From Streptomyces sp. ISL-10 (lineage in GTDB: Bacteria; Actinomycetota; Actinomycetes; Streptomycetales; Streptomycetaceae): DNA of 64,000 nt. Below, one piece after another: positions 1-8,521 of this stretch. The notes under the pieces were generated by a model, which was not told the origin of the DNA, did no database searches, and saw only the letters and a list, made by a program, of their open reading frames with translations. The translations under genes were made by a program, and so were the position numbers. How positions within the stretch are numbered: the stretch's first letter is position 1; each line of letters opens with the position of its first letter. Location of the stretch: the NCBI RefSeq assembly GCF_018614575.1, contig NZ_JAGGOJ010000003.1, forward strand, positions 186,001 to 250,000, read 5' to 3'.

Positions 1-13
1 GCTCCGGCACCAG

Positions 14-1123
14 TTGCTCGGCGAGCCCACCCCCGCGACGGACACCCGGCGCCGGCGCTTTGGCAGCCGCAGCCTCCTCGCCGTCTGCGGAGTACTGCTG
101 CTTGTGTGGTGCGCCCCGCTCCTGCTGCTGCTCAACCGGGCCGGCGACACCGTCGTCGTACCGCAGCAGATCGTCAATGACCAGCGCGAACGCACAGACA
201 CCCTCGCCGACAGGGTGCGCCGCTCCCTCAACGAGGGGCATGCCGACCTCCTGTCGGTCGCCACCCTCATCGGGGACCGCACCCAGCCCTCCGAGATGAC
301 CGAGGTGCTGGAACGGACGGCGAACCAGCACTTGCGGTACGAGTCGTTGTACGTGCTCGACGCCGACGGACGCGTCCTCGCCGAGACCGGTGGCGACCCC
401 CGCAGCCCCGAGGGCGAGAGCCCGTCCGACCGGCCCATCCGGGTCCTCGATGACAGCAGCGAGGAACCGGTCGTCGTCGGCACCGCCGAGATACCCGGCC
501 GACGCGGAGCCGCAGTCGTCGGCGAATTCCGGATCGACTTCATCAACTTGTTGCTCAAGCGTCCTGGACTCGGCGTCGTCCGCGTCGTCGACACCGAGCG
601 CCGCATCGTTGCCGGGAACACCGGCTACCGGGCATTCCAGGGACTGCCGGGCAGCCGCCTCGACGCGCTCGTCGAAGGCACCAACCAGAAGGTCGGCACG
701 AGCCCCCGGCCCAGCGGCGTGCTGTACCGCGACGGCGGCGACATCCAGATCGCGGCGGCAGCCCCGTTCACCGGCGGCGGCGCGGCCGAGTCCCTCGGCT
801 GGACCGTGGTCAGCTGGCAGCCCGCGTCCCGCCTTGCGATCGCCGAGTACCACCTTCAGAACCGCACGGTTCTGGCGGGCCTGCTCGGCGTCACCGCGGC
901 CACCGCCTGCCTGGGCTGGCTGTTCATCGTCGTCGTACGTCCGCTGCGGGCCCTCGCCGGGCAGGCCGAGGCGCTCGCCGACGGTGACCGACGCACTGTT
1001 CTCTACCCGCGCCACCACGACGAGGTGGGCGCCGTCGTCCGCAGCCTTGAGCTGATCCGGCAGCAGCTGCCGGCCCAGCAACGCAAGCGGGACGACGTGC
1101 CCCACCCCGCCGGAAGGATCTGA
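14..1123 (+). CDS. Cache-like sensor protein with C-terminal HAMP domain (start uncertain)
   Basis: Reads as a membrane sensor without an output domain. One transmembrane segment lies at about residues 20-40 after an Arg-rich stretch, then an extracytoplasmic region (about 45-275) that looks like a Cache/PAS-type sensing domain, a second membrane segment near 285-310, and a HAMP-like linker (PLRALAGQAEALADGD) to the end. No kinase, GGDEF or methyl-accepting domain follows. The frame is open to the left edge, so the TTG used here may not be the true start and the gene may begin outside the window. It ends 3 bp before pgsB and probably shares its transcript, so a role in controlling or assembling the polymer machinery is possible (inference). 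Confidence 0.7.
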   Translation: MLGEPTPATDTRRRRFGSRSLLAVCGVLLLVWCAPLLLLLNRAGDTVVVPQQIVNDQRERTDTLADRVRRSLNEGHADLLSVATLIGDRTQPSEMTEVLERTANQHLRYESLYVLDADGRVLAETGGDPRSPEGESPSDRPIRVLDDSSEEPVVVGTAEIPGRRGAAVVGEFRIDFINLLLKRPGLGVVRVVDTERRIVAGNTGYRAFQGLPGSRLDALVEGTNQKVGTSPRPSGVLYRDGGDIQIAAAAPFTGGGAAESLGWTVVSWQPASRLAIAEYHLQNRTVLAGLLGVTAATACLGWLFIVVVRPLRALAGQAEALADGDRRTVLYPRHHDEVGAVVRSLELIRQQLPAQQRKRDDVPHPAGRI

Positions 1124-1126
1124 CCC

Positions 1127-2641
1127 TTGCTCTTCCTCTACACCGTCCTGGTGGTGTGCGGCGCCGTCCTGCTGATCGCGGGTGTCGTCGAACAGCGGCG
1201 CCACTTCGCCAACCTGGAGCACATCCCGACCCGTGTGCTCGTCAACGGCATCCGCGGAAAGTCGTCCATCACCCGGCTGTGCGCGGGCGCCCTGCGCGGC
1301 GGCGAGCTGGTCACGGTCGCCAAGACCACCGGCACCGCCGCCCGGTTCATCCACCCCGATGCCACCGAGGAGCCCGTCTACCGCAAGTTCGGCATCGCCA
1401 ACGTCGTCGAGCAGATCGGCATCGTGCGCCGCGCCGCCGCGTACAACCCCGACGCCCTGGTCATCGAGTGCATGGCCGTCATGCCCGCACTCCAGGAGAT
1501 CAACCAGTCGAAGCTGATCCGCTCCACGATCGGCGTGCTCTGCAACGTCCGTGAGGACCACCTCGCCGAGATGGGCCCGACCCTGGACGACGTGGCCCGA
1601 TCGCTGTGCCGGTCCATGCCGGAGGGCGGCATCTGCGTCACCGCCGAGAAGGAGCGCTTCGGCATCCTCCAGGAGGAGGCCGACGCACGGGACTGCCAGC
1701 TCGTCTACGCCGACCCGGAATCCGTCAGCGACGAAGAACTGCGCGGCTTCAGCTGGTTCACCTTCAAGGAGAACGTCGCCATCGCGCTGACCGTCGCCGA
1801 ACTCCTCGGCGTGGAACGGCAGACGGCCCTGCAAGGCATGTACGACGCGCCGCCCGACCCGGGTGTGCTGTCCGTCGAGCGGTACACCACCGCGGACGGC
1901 AAGCGGCTGCGCTTCGCCAACGTCTTCGCGGCCAACGACCCCGAGTCGACGCTGATGAACATCAACCAGCTGCTGGACCTGGGCGCCATCGAACGGCCGC
2001 TCAACGTGGTCATCAACTGCCGCCCCGACCGTGTCGAACGCAACGGCCAGATGGGCGAGATCATCCCTGACCTCGACCCCGAGCAGGTCTTCGTCATCGG
2101 CCACCCCGCCAGGTCGGCGATCGACGCGATCCCCGCCGAGTTCCGCTCGCGCGCGGTCGACCTGGGAGGCGACCGGCGCGACCCCGAGGAGTTCATGGCC
2201 GAACTCCTCGGCCGCATCAGCCCCGACTCCTCCCTCGTCGCCATCGGCAACATCCACGGACAGGGCGAACTGCTCCTGGAGCACCTCGCCGAGCTCCCGG
2301 CCGACGAGAGCGACACCGAACCGCCGGCGCGGCAGGGCGTACCCGCACCCGTCCCCGTGCCTGCGGATCCGACGGAGACGATGCAGCTGTACGCCCCGCG
2401 CATCGATCCGTACCAGCCGTACTCGCCGGCCTATGAAGAGCGGTACGCGCATCAGCAGAACGTGCCCGTGCAGCGCCGCCGGTCGGAGCCGTCCCACGAA
2501 CCGGTGCCATCTTCGGAGCCGGTGCCCGGACCCGAACCACACCTGCCGCGCGGGAGCGGGCTGTTCGAGCCGCGCCGCCCCCCGGCGCCGATCGCCGAAG
2601 ACACCGACCAGCAGTGGTACAGCCCAGGAGAACAGCGTTGA
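1127..2641 (+). CDS. pgsB: Poly-gamma-glutamate synthase subunit PgsB/CapB
   Basis: ATP-dependent amide ligase of the Mur-ligase-like CapB/PgsB family, which builds poly-gamma-glutamate at the membrane. An N-terminal membrane segment (residues 2-20) is followed by a P-loop-like GIRGKSS at 41-47 and the family signature NVREDHLAEMGPT near 140. The last 120 or so residues are Pro/Glu-rich and extend well beyond the roughly 390-residue Bacillus PgsB, so this is a low-complexity tail of unknown use. TTG start with AGGA about 9 nt upstream. Its stop overlaps the TTG start of pgsC, indicating translational coupling. The polymer made (glutamate or another amino acid) cannot be told from sequence. 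Confidence 0.9.
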   Translation: MLFLYTVLVVCGAVLLIAGVVEQRRHFANLEHIPTRVLVNGIRGKSSITRLCAGALRGGELVTVAKTTGTAARFIHPDATEEPVYRKFGIANVVEQIGIVRRAAAYNPDALVIECMAVMPALQEINQSKLIRSTIGVLCNVREDHLAEMGPTLDDVARSLCRSMPEGGICVTAEKERFGILQEEADARDCQLVYADPESVSDEELRGFSWFTFKENVAIALTVAELLGVERQTALQGMYDAPPDPGVLSVERYTTADGKRLRFANVFAANDPESTLMNINQLLDLGAIERPLNVVINCRPDRVERNGQMGEIIPDLDPEQVFVIGHPARSAIDAIPAEFRSRAVDLGGDRRDPEEFMAELLGRISPDSSLVAIGNIHGQGELLLEHLAELPADESDTEPPARQGVPAPVPVPADPTETMQLYAPRIDPYQPYSPAYEERYAHQQNVPVQRRRSEPSHEPVPSSEPVPGPEPHLPRGSGLFEPRRPPAPIAEDTDQQWYSPGEQR

Positions 2642-3120
2642 TTCCCTCCGTCCTCACCCCCGAGATCGCCGCCGTCGGCATCGCACTGGGGCTGCTCTTC
2701 TCCCTGGTCTGCTATTTGACGACCAACCTCTCGCCCGGCGGCATGATCACCCCGGGCTGGCTCGCCCTCACCCTCGTCGAGGATCTCCAGCGTGCCGCGA
2801 TGGTGGTCGGTGTCACCGTCCTCACCTATGTCTGCACCCTGCTGATGCAGCGTTTCGTGATCCTCTACGGCAAGCGGCTGTTCGCCGCCGTCGTGCTCAC
2901 GGGCGTCACCCTCCAGGCCACGCTGATGATCGTGCTGTCGCTCGAATTCCCGCTGATGTACAGCAACCAGACACTCGGTTTCATCGTCCCCGGCCTGATC
3001 GCCTACCAGCTGGTCCGCCAGCCCAAGGGGCCCACCCTGCTCGCCACCGGCTCGGTGACGCTCATGGCCTATGTCGTTCTCACCGCCGGGATCCTCCTCG
3101 GCGTCATGCCGTCCGTCTGA
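2638..3120 (+). CDS. pgsC: Poly-gamma-glutamate biosynthesis protein PgsC/CapC
   Basis: Small, very hydrophobic membrane protein of the CapC/PgsC family, which pairs with PgsB to form the polymerase core. It has 160 residues with about four or five membrane helices and the conserved TTNLSPGGMITPGWLA element near residues 26-41. The start is the TTG that overlaps the pgsB stop (TTGA); AGGAG lies 7 nt upstream, inside the end of pgsB. This length agrees with Bacillus PgsC (about 150). It is followed 20 bp later by the NlpC/P60 gene. No obvious PgsA (metallophosphatase-like) or PgsE gene is seen in the window. Confidence 0.9.
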   Translation: MIPSVLTPEIAAVGIALGLLFSLVCYLTTNLSPGGMITPGWLALTLVEDLQRAAMVVGVTVLTYVCTLLMQRFVILYGKRLFAAVVLTGVTLQATLMIVLSLEFPLMYSNQTLGFIVPGLIAYQLVRQPKGPTLLATGSVTLMAYVVLTAGILLGVMPSV

Positions 3121-3140
3121 CCACCGGAGCCGTATCCATC

Positions 3141-4208
3141 ATGGCGAAGAAGAAGAGGCCTGCCGTGCACGCGGCGGTCGTACTGGGGTTGCTCGCATCG
3201 AGCGCCTACCTGACCGTGGAGCTGCGCAAGGACGAGCAGGCCAAGGCGCCGGCCGTCCAGGCCGTCACCGACACCCCTCTCCTGGAGTCGAGCACCGGGC
3301 AGAAGGGCGGCAAGCAGACCTGGGAGCGGTTGAAGAACCCCGAGCGCTCCGTACTGCTCGGCGAAGGCGGACAGGTCCTCGCGACCTTCACCGACGACGC
3401 CCGCACCGCGACCCTCAAGGGCCCGAGCCGTATCTTCACCGAGGCGGCCAACACCAAGTCCCGTGTGGTGACCGAGGACTGGGTGCGGCTGATGCCGGAG
3501 CCCTGGCGCAAGGGTGCCGAGAAGGAGCAGTGGTTCAAGGACTGGTTCAAGGAGTTCTACGGCAGCGAGGAGGACGACGTCTTCGCGACGGCCTTCCAGT
3601 ATGTCGAGGGCGCGCCAGTGAAGAAGGACGACGAGGGGATCGCCTACACGGGCGACGCCTCCTTCGGACCGCTCAACCCGAACGGCAGCGAGGGCAACGA
3701 CCTTCGCAAGGAGGCCTCGGACTTCTACGACTACCTCGGCATCCCGTACACCTTCCGTGACGGGACGTCCATGCAGCCCGAGACCGAACGCGCCCGCGCG
3801 GTCGACTGCTCCGGCTTCATGCGACTGGTGTGGGGCTACCGCGCCCGCTACCCGCTCGCCGCTTCCGACAGGGTGGGCGACGGCCTGCCGCGCACCGCCG
3901 ACGGCATGGCCCGCTCCGACATCGGCGCCGAGGTCATCCCGCTCAAGGGTCTGGGCGCCTCCGACCGGCCCACCGCACTGGGCGTGCTGCAGCCGGGCGA
4001 CCTGGTCTTCTTCGACCTGGACACGCGTACCAAGAAGCGCCTCGACCACATCGGCATCTACCTCGGCCACGACACCGACGGCCACATGATGTTCGTCTCC
4101 AGCCGCGAGGAAGCGAACGGCCCGACGATCGGCGACAAGGGCGGCACGTCCCGCCTCGACGGCAACGGCTTCTACGCGACGACCCTGCGCAGCGCCAAGC
4201 GCCTCTGA
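3141..4208 (+). CDS. NlpC/P60-family hydrolase with N-terminal membrane anchor, linked to pgsBC
   Basis: Predicted extracytoplasmic cysteine peptidase or amidase. A short Lys-rich N-terminus (MAKKKR) and a hydrophobic segment (residues 9-25) give a signal anchor, followed by an unclassified middle region (30-190) and an NlpC/P60 domain with catalytic Cys223 in the DCSGF motif and His303 in LDHIGIYLG. NlpC/P60 enzymes cut gamma-glutamyl or diaminopimelate bonds, and some poly-gamma-glutamate hydrolases belong to this family, so release or trimming of the PgsBC product is a reasonable inference. ATG start 20 bp after pgsC, in the same apparent operon, ended by a strong hairpin at 4227-4262. Confidence 0.85.
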   Translation: MAKKKRPAVHAAVVLGLLASSAYLTVELRKDEQAKAPAVQAVTDTPLLESSTGQKGGKQTWERLKNPERSVLLGEGGQVLATFTDDARTATLKGPSRIFTEAANTKSRVVTEDWVRLMPEPWRKGAEKEQWFKDWFKEFYGSEEDDVFATAFQYVEGAPVKKDDEGIAYTGDASFGPLNPNGSEGNDLRKEASDFYDYLGIPYTFRDGTSMQPETERARAVDCSGFMRLVWGYRARYPLAASDRVGDGLPRTADGMARSDIGAEVIPLKGLGASDRPTALGVLQPGDLVFFDLDTRTKKRLDHIGIYLGHDTDGHMMFVSSREEANGPTIGDKGGTSRLDGNGFYATTLRSAKRL

Positions 4209-4226
4209 CCGGCGCCGTACACGCGG

Positions 4227-4262
4227 AACGGGCCGTACGGGATCTCTCCCGTACGGCCCGTT
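4227..4262. terminator. Bidirectional hairpin terminator between pgs locus and fadB
   Basis: Perfect 16-bp inverted repeat (arms 4227-4242 and 4247-4262) with a 4-nt loop TCTC. A TTTT run follows shortly on the plus strand. It lies between the convergent ends of the NlpC/P60 gene and fadB. Confidence 0.85.
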
Positions 4263-4279
4263 CGCCGTTTTGACGGTAC

Positions 4280-6409
4280 TTACGCGGGGACGCTGGCCAC
4301 GCCCGGCGCCAGGAACCGCTTGCCGTTCACACGCTCCGAGACACCCTCACGGTCCAGGTACGGCGTGATGCCGCCCAGGTGGAAGGGCCAGCCGGCGCCC
4401 GTGATCAGGCACAGGTCGATGTCCTGCGCCTCGGCCACGACACCCTCGTCCAGCATCAGGCCGATCTCCTGCGCCACCGCGTCCAGGACGCGATCGCGCA
4501 CCTGCTCCTCCGTCAGGACGGTGTCGCCCTGCTTCAGAAGGGCGGCGACCTCCGGGTCCAGCTCCGGCTTACCGGAGTCGTACACGTAGAAGCCGCGCTT
4601 GCCCGCCTCGACGACCGCCTTCAGGTTCGGGGAGACCTTGAAGCGGTCCGGGAACGCCTTGTTCAGGGTCTCCGAGACGTGCAGACCGATGGCCGGGCCG
4701 ACGAGCTCCAGCAGTACCAGCGGCGACATCGGCAGACCGAGCGGCTCGATGGCCTTCTCGGCGGTGGCGACCGGGGTGCCCTCGTCGATGACGTTCTGGA
4801 TCTCGCCCATGAAGCGGGTCAGGATGCGGTTCACGACGAACGCCGGGGCGTCCTTGGTGAGGACCGCGGTCTTCTTCAGCTTCTTGGCGACACCGAACGC
4901 GGTGGCCAGCGAGGCGTCGTCCGTCTTCTCACCACGCACGATCTCCAGCAGCGGGAGGACGGCGACCGGGTTGAAGAAGTGGAAGCCGACCACGCGCTCC
5001 GGGTGCTTGAGCTTGGCGGCCATCTCCGAGACCGACAGCGAGGAGGTGTTGGTGGCGAGGATCGCGTGCGCCGGGGCGACCGCCTCGACCTCCGCGAACA
5101 CCGTCTGCTTGACGCCCATCTCCTCGAACACGGCCTCGATGATGAAGTCCGCGTCCGCGAAGCCCTCGGCCTTGTCCAGCACACCGGTCACCAGGGCCTT
5201 GAGGCGGTTGGCCTTGTCCTGGTTGATCCGGCGCTTGCCGAGCAGCTTGTCGATCTCGGCGTGGACGTAGCCCACACCCTTGTCGACGCGCTCCTGGTCG
5301 ATGTCGGTCAGCACGACCGGCACCTCCAGGCGACGCAGGAACAGCAGCGCCAGCTGGGAGGCCATCAGGCCGGCGCCGACGACGCCCACCTTGGTGACCG
5401 GGCGGGCCAGGCTCTTGTCGGGCGCGCCGGCGGGGCGCTTGCCGCGCTTCTGCACCAGGTTGAAGGCGTAGATGCCCGAGCGCAGTTCGCCGCCCATGAT
5501 GAGGTCAGCGAGGGCGGTGTCCTCGGCGTCGAAGCCCTTCTGCAGGTCGCCGTCCTTGGCGGCCTCGATGATGTCGAGGGCGCGGTAGGCGGCAGGGGCG
5601 GCGCCGTGCACCTTGGAGTCCGCGATGAAGCGGCCGCGGGCGACGGCCTGGTCCCAGGCCTCGCCGCGGTCGACGTCGGCGCGCTCGACGGCGATCTCAC
5701 CGGTGAGGACCTTGGCGGTCCACAGCAGGGACTGCTCCAGGAAGTCGGCGCCCTCGAAGATGGCGTCGGCGATGCCGAGCTCGAAGACCTGCTTGCCCTT
5801 GAGCTGCTTGTTCTGGTTGAGCGAGTTCTCGATGACGACCGAGACCGCGCGGTCCGCGCCGATCAGGTTCGGCAGGATGGTGCAGCCGCCCCAGCCCGGG
5901 ACGAGACCGAGGAAGACCTCGGGCAGCGAGAAGGCCGGGATCGCCTGGGAGACGGTGCGGTACGAGCAGTGCAGACCGACCTCGACACCGCCGCCCATGG
6001 CAGCGCCGTTGTAGTACGCGAAGGTCGGGACCGCGAGACCCGCGAGGCGCTTGAAGACGTCGTGGCCGCCCTTGCCGATGGCGAGCGCGTCCTCGTGGCG
6101 CTTCAGCAGCTCGACGCCCTTGAGGTCGGCGCCGACGGCGAAGATGAACGGCTTGCCGGTGATACCGGCACCGACGATCGTGCCCTCGGCGGCTTCCTTC
6201 TCCACCTGGTCGATCGCGGTGTTCAGGTTCGCGAGCGACTGCGGTCCGAAGGTGGTCGGCTTGGTGTGGTCCAGGCCGTTGTCCAGCGTGATGAGCGCGA
6301 AGCGCCCGGCGCCGGCGGGGAGGTCGAGGTGGCGCACGTGCGCCTGCGTGACGACCTCGTCGGGGAAGAGCTCCGCGGCGCCCTTCAACAGCTCAGCGGT
6401 GGTGCTCAC
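4280..6409 (-). CDS. fadB: Fatty-acid oxidation multifunctional protein FadB/FadJ (enoyl-CoA hydratase / 3-hydroxyacyl-CoA dehydrogenase)
   Basis: Catalyses the second and third steps of beta-oxidation. The N-terminal crotonase domain (about 35-230) carries oxyanion-hole and catalytic-glutamate segments (GGGVEVGLH near 139-147, SLPEVFLGLVPGWGG near 161-175). The NAD-binding 3-hydroxyacyl-CoA dehydrogenase domain begins at VGVVGAGLM (341-349) and includes the GFHFFNP motif with the catalytic His, followed by the C-terminal dimerisation domains. 709 residues, normal for the family. The GTG start overlaps the fadA stop by 4 bp (GTGA), so fadA-fadB is translationally coupled. A longer in-frame start upstream would run through the end of fadA and was rejected. 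Confidence 0.95.
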   Translation of the reverse strand: MSTTAELLKGAAELFPDEVVTQAHVRHLDLPAGAGRFALITLDNGLDHTKPTTFGPQSLANLNTAIDQVEKEAAEGTIVGAGITGKPFIFAVGADLKGVELLKRHEDALAIGKGGHDVFKRLAGLAVPTFAYYNGAAMGGGVEVGLHCSYRTVSQAIPAFSLPEVFLGLVPGWGGCTILPNLIGADRAVSVVIENSLNQNKQLKGKQVFELGIADAIFEGADFLEQSLLWTAKVLTGEIAVERADVDRGEAWDQAVARGRFIADSKVHGAAPAAYRALDIIEAAKDGDLQKGFDAEDTALADLIMGGELRSGIYAFNLVQKRGKRPAGAPDKSLARPVTKVGVVGAGLMASQLALLFLRRLEVPVVLTDIDQERVDKGVGYVHAEIDKLLGKRRINQDKANRLKALVTGVLDKAEGFADADFIIEAVFEEMGVKQTVFAEVEAVAPAHAILATNTSSLSVSEMAAKLKHPERVVGFHFFNPVAVLPLLEIVRGEKTDDASLATAFGVAKKLKKTAVLTKDAPAFVVNRILTRFMGEIQNVIDEGTPVATAEKAIEPLGLPMSPLVLLELVGPAIGLHVSETLNKAFPDRFKVSPNLKAVVEAGKRGFYVYDSGKPELDPEVAALLKQGDTVLTEEQVRDRVLDAVAQEIGLMLDEGVVAEAQDIDLCLITGAGWPFHLGGITPYLDREGVSERVNGKRFLAPGVASVPA

Positions 6410-7620
6410 TTGCCCTCCCAGTGGGGGTTTTCCCAGATGACCGTGGCGCCCATGCCGAAGCCGACGCACATGGTGGTGAGGCCGTAACGGACCTCGGGCT
6501 GCTCCTCGAACTGCCGCGCGAGCTGCGTCATCAGACGCACGCCGGACGAGGCCAGCGGGTGACCGAACGCGATGGCGCCACCGTACTGGTTGACGCGCGC
6601 GTCGTCGTCGGCGATGCCGTAGTGGTCCAGGAAGGCCAGGACCTGGACGGCGAACGCCTCGTTGATCTCGAAGAGGTTGATGTCCTCGATGGACAGGCCG
6701 GCCTTGGCGAGGGCCTTCTCGGTCGCCGGGATCGGCCCGTAGCCCATGACCTCCGGCTCGACGCCGGCGAAGGCGTACGAGACGAGGCGCATCTTGACCG
6801 GGAGGTTGTGCTCGCGGGCGAAGTCCTCGGAGGCGATGATCGAGGCGGTGGCACCGTCGTTGAGACCGGCGGCGTTACCGGCGGTGACGCGGCCGTGGAC
6901 GCGGAACGGCGTCTTCAGACCGGCCAGGCTCTCCAGGGTCGTCCCCGGACGCATCGGCTCGTCGGCGGTGACCAGACCCCAGCCGGTCTCGCCGACGTCG
7001 GGGTTGGTGCGGCGCACGGAGACCGGCACGAGGTCCTGCTGGATCTTGCCGTCGGCGTACGCCTTGGCGGCCTTCTCCTGCGAACGCACGGCGTACTCGT
7101 CGGCGCGCTGCTTGGTGATGTGCGGGTACCGGTCGTGCAGGTTCTCCGCGGTCATGCCCATGAACAGGGCCGACTCGTCGACGAGCTTCTCGCTGACGAA
7201 GCGCGGGTTCGGGTCGACGGCCTCGCCCATGGGGTGGCGGCCCATGTGCTCGACACCGCCGGCGATGACGGCGTCGTACGCGCCGAAGGCGATGGAGCCG
7301 GCGACGCTCGTGACGGCGGTGAGGGCACCGGCGCACATGCGGTCGATGGAGTAGCCCGGCACGGACTGCGGCAGCCCGGCGAGGATACCGGCGGTACGGC
7401 CGAGGGTGAGGCCCTGGTCACCGATCTGCGTGGTCGCGGCGATGGCGACCTCGTCGATCTTCTTCGGGTCGAGAGCCGGGTTGCGCCGCAGCAGCTCCCG
7501 GATGGCCTTCACGACGAGATCGTCGGCGCGGGTCTCGTGGTAGATGCCCTTCGGGCCCGCCTTGCCGAACGGGGTGCGGACGCCGTCGACGAAGACGACA
7601 TCCCTGACGGTACGAGGCAC
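6406..7620 (-). CDS. fadA: Acetyl-CoA C-acyltransferase (thiolase) FadA
   Basis: Thiolytic last step of beta-oxidation. 404 residues with all thiolase marks: nucleophile Cys96 in DRMCAGAL, the NEAFA motif, GHPLASSG with the catalytic His, and the second Cys in TTMCVGFGMG near the C-terminus. GTG start with a GGAGGAG-like ribosome site about 8 nt upstream. It is the first gene of the fadA-fadB pair, which overlaps by 4 bp. No regulator gene is adjacent; the upstream region (7621-8505) holds repeats and no visible gene. Confidence 0.95.
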   Translation of the reverse strand: MPRTVRDVVFVDGVRTPFGKAGPKGIYHETRADDLVVKAIRELLRRNPALDPKKIDEVAIAATTQIGDQGLTLGRTAGILAGLPQSVPGYSIDRMCAGALTAVTSVAGSIAFGAYDAVIAGGVEHMGRHPMGEAVDPNPRFVSEKLVDESALFMGMTAENLHDRYPHITKQRADEYAVRSQEKAAKAYADGKIQQDLVPVSVRRTNPDVGETGWGLVTADEPMRPGTTLESLAGLKTPFRVHGRVTAGNAAGLNDGATASIIASEDFAREHNLPVKMRLVSYAFAGVEPEVMGYGPIPATEKALAKAGLSIEDINLFEINEAFAVQVLAFLDHYGIADDDARVNQYGGAIAFGHPLASSGVRLMTQLARQFEEQPEVRYGLTTMCVGFGMGATVIWENPHWEGK

Positions 7621-8505
7621 GATGGCTCTCCTCCAGGGTGCGGGGTTGCACTGCTGCGGCGCGCAACGCCTGAGCGTGCGCTTGCTTCCCCCATGCTACT
7701 TACGGGTAACCATGCTGCCCAGCCCCCTGGAGGCGGGGCGGTGAAGGTCACACGTTCAGGGTGCCCTCACCGGTGCTCTGCGAGGCCCTTCCGAGCCGGG
7801 TGGAGGCTGGGGTCCGGGCATGCGACGCGGGCGGCTCGGGAGGCGGAACGCCGGCACATTGACCGGGGACGCCCGACGAGGCAACGCTTCGGCGCGGTAC
7901 GGCGTCCCGGACGGAGGACCCCCGAGCACGGGGCCTGTTCGGGCCGGGCAACGGGCCTCATCGCGGTGCCCTCGCTCGGGCGGCGCTCTGGCTGTGCCGT
8001 TCAGCCGTGTCGGCGGGTGCTGGGCCAGAGGCGGTACGCGGCACGTGGCACCGAGCGTTGTGCCCTCGCTCGGGCGGCGCTCTGGTTGTGCCGTTCAGCC
8101 GTGTCGGCGGGCGCTGGGCCAGCGGGGGCAGCATGCGGCACCGAGCGTCGTGCCCGCGCAGGCGGCGCTTGTTTGGGCACCTGCCCGAGGAGGGGTTTCA
8201 TGCCGCGGGCAGCCGCGTCGGCAGGGCTCCCCGATCGTGGCGGCCCGCGCGGGCACGCTCCGGCTGTGCCGCCCAGGGGCGGGCACGCGGCACGCGCAGC
8301 GAGCGTCGTGCGCTCGCGGGCGGCGGCCGGGTGCGGCCACTTGCCAAAAGGGCCGGCGTCCCGCCGGGACGGCAGGCGGCAGGCCTGTCGCGGTACCCGG
8401 CAGGAACCGCGCTCGGGTGAGCCCCCGGTCGACGGTCGACGGGAAGGGCACATGGGCCGGAGGCCGGTGAGGCGCGTCCGTGGAGCAGACGGCGCCCGGC
8501 GGGCC
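7621..8505. other. Spacer without a recognisable gene, upstream of fadA
   Basis: About 0.9 kb between the fadA start and the RNase D end. It holds the fadA promoter region on the right-hand side of the start and a set of degenerate 90-94-bp repeats (7966-8345). The long open frames here (for example 7820-8470 plus) are Arg/Gly/Pro-rich, run through the repeats and match no family I know; they look like chance frames in G+C-rich DNA. Confidence 0.6.
7966..8345. repeat. Degenerate tandem repeats, period about 90-94 bp
   Basis: A 63-bp block at 7966-8028 recurs at 8060-8122 with only a few mismatches (period 94). A third, weaker copy starts near 8150 and a fourth partial copy near 8300. Each copy shares a core like CGAGCGTYGTGCCC followed by GGCGGCGC and a Gly-rich-looking G+C tract. 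No coding frame is conserved between the copies. Function unknown. Confidence 0.7.
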
Positions 8506-8521
8506 CTACGCCGGGCCCGCC
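8498..8521 (-). terminator. Possible hairpin overlapping the RNase D stop codon
   Basis: 9-bp inverted repeat (8498-8506 and 8513-8521, 6-nt loop) that includes the end of the RNase D gene. No T-run is seen. It may act as a terminator or a 3-prime stabilising hairpin. Confidence 0.35.

Noticed and set aside
7820..8470. 216-codon plus-strand frame in the fadA upstream spacer
   Set aside because: It crosses the degenerate tandem repeats, has no ribosome site and reads as Arg/Gly/Pro-rich low complexity; not supported as a gene.
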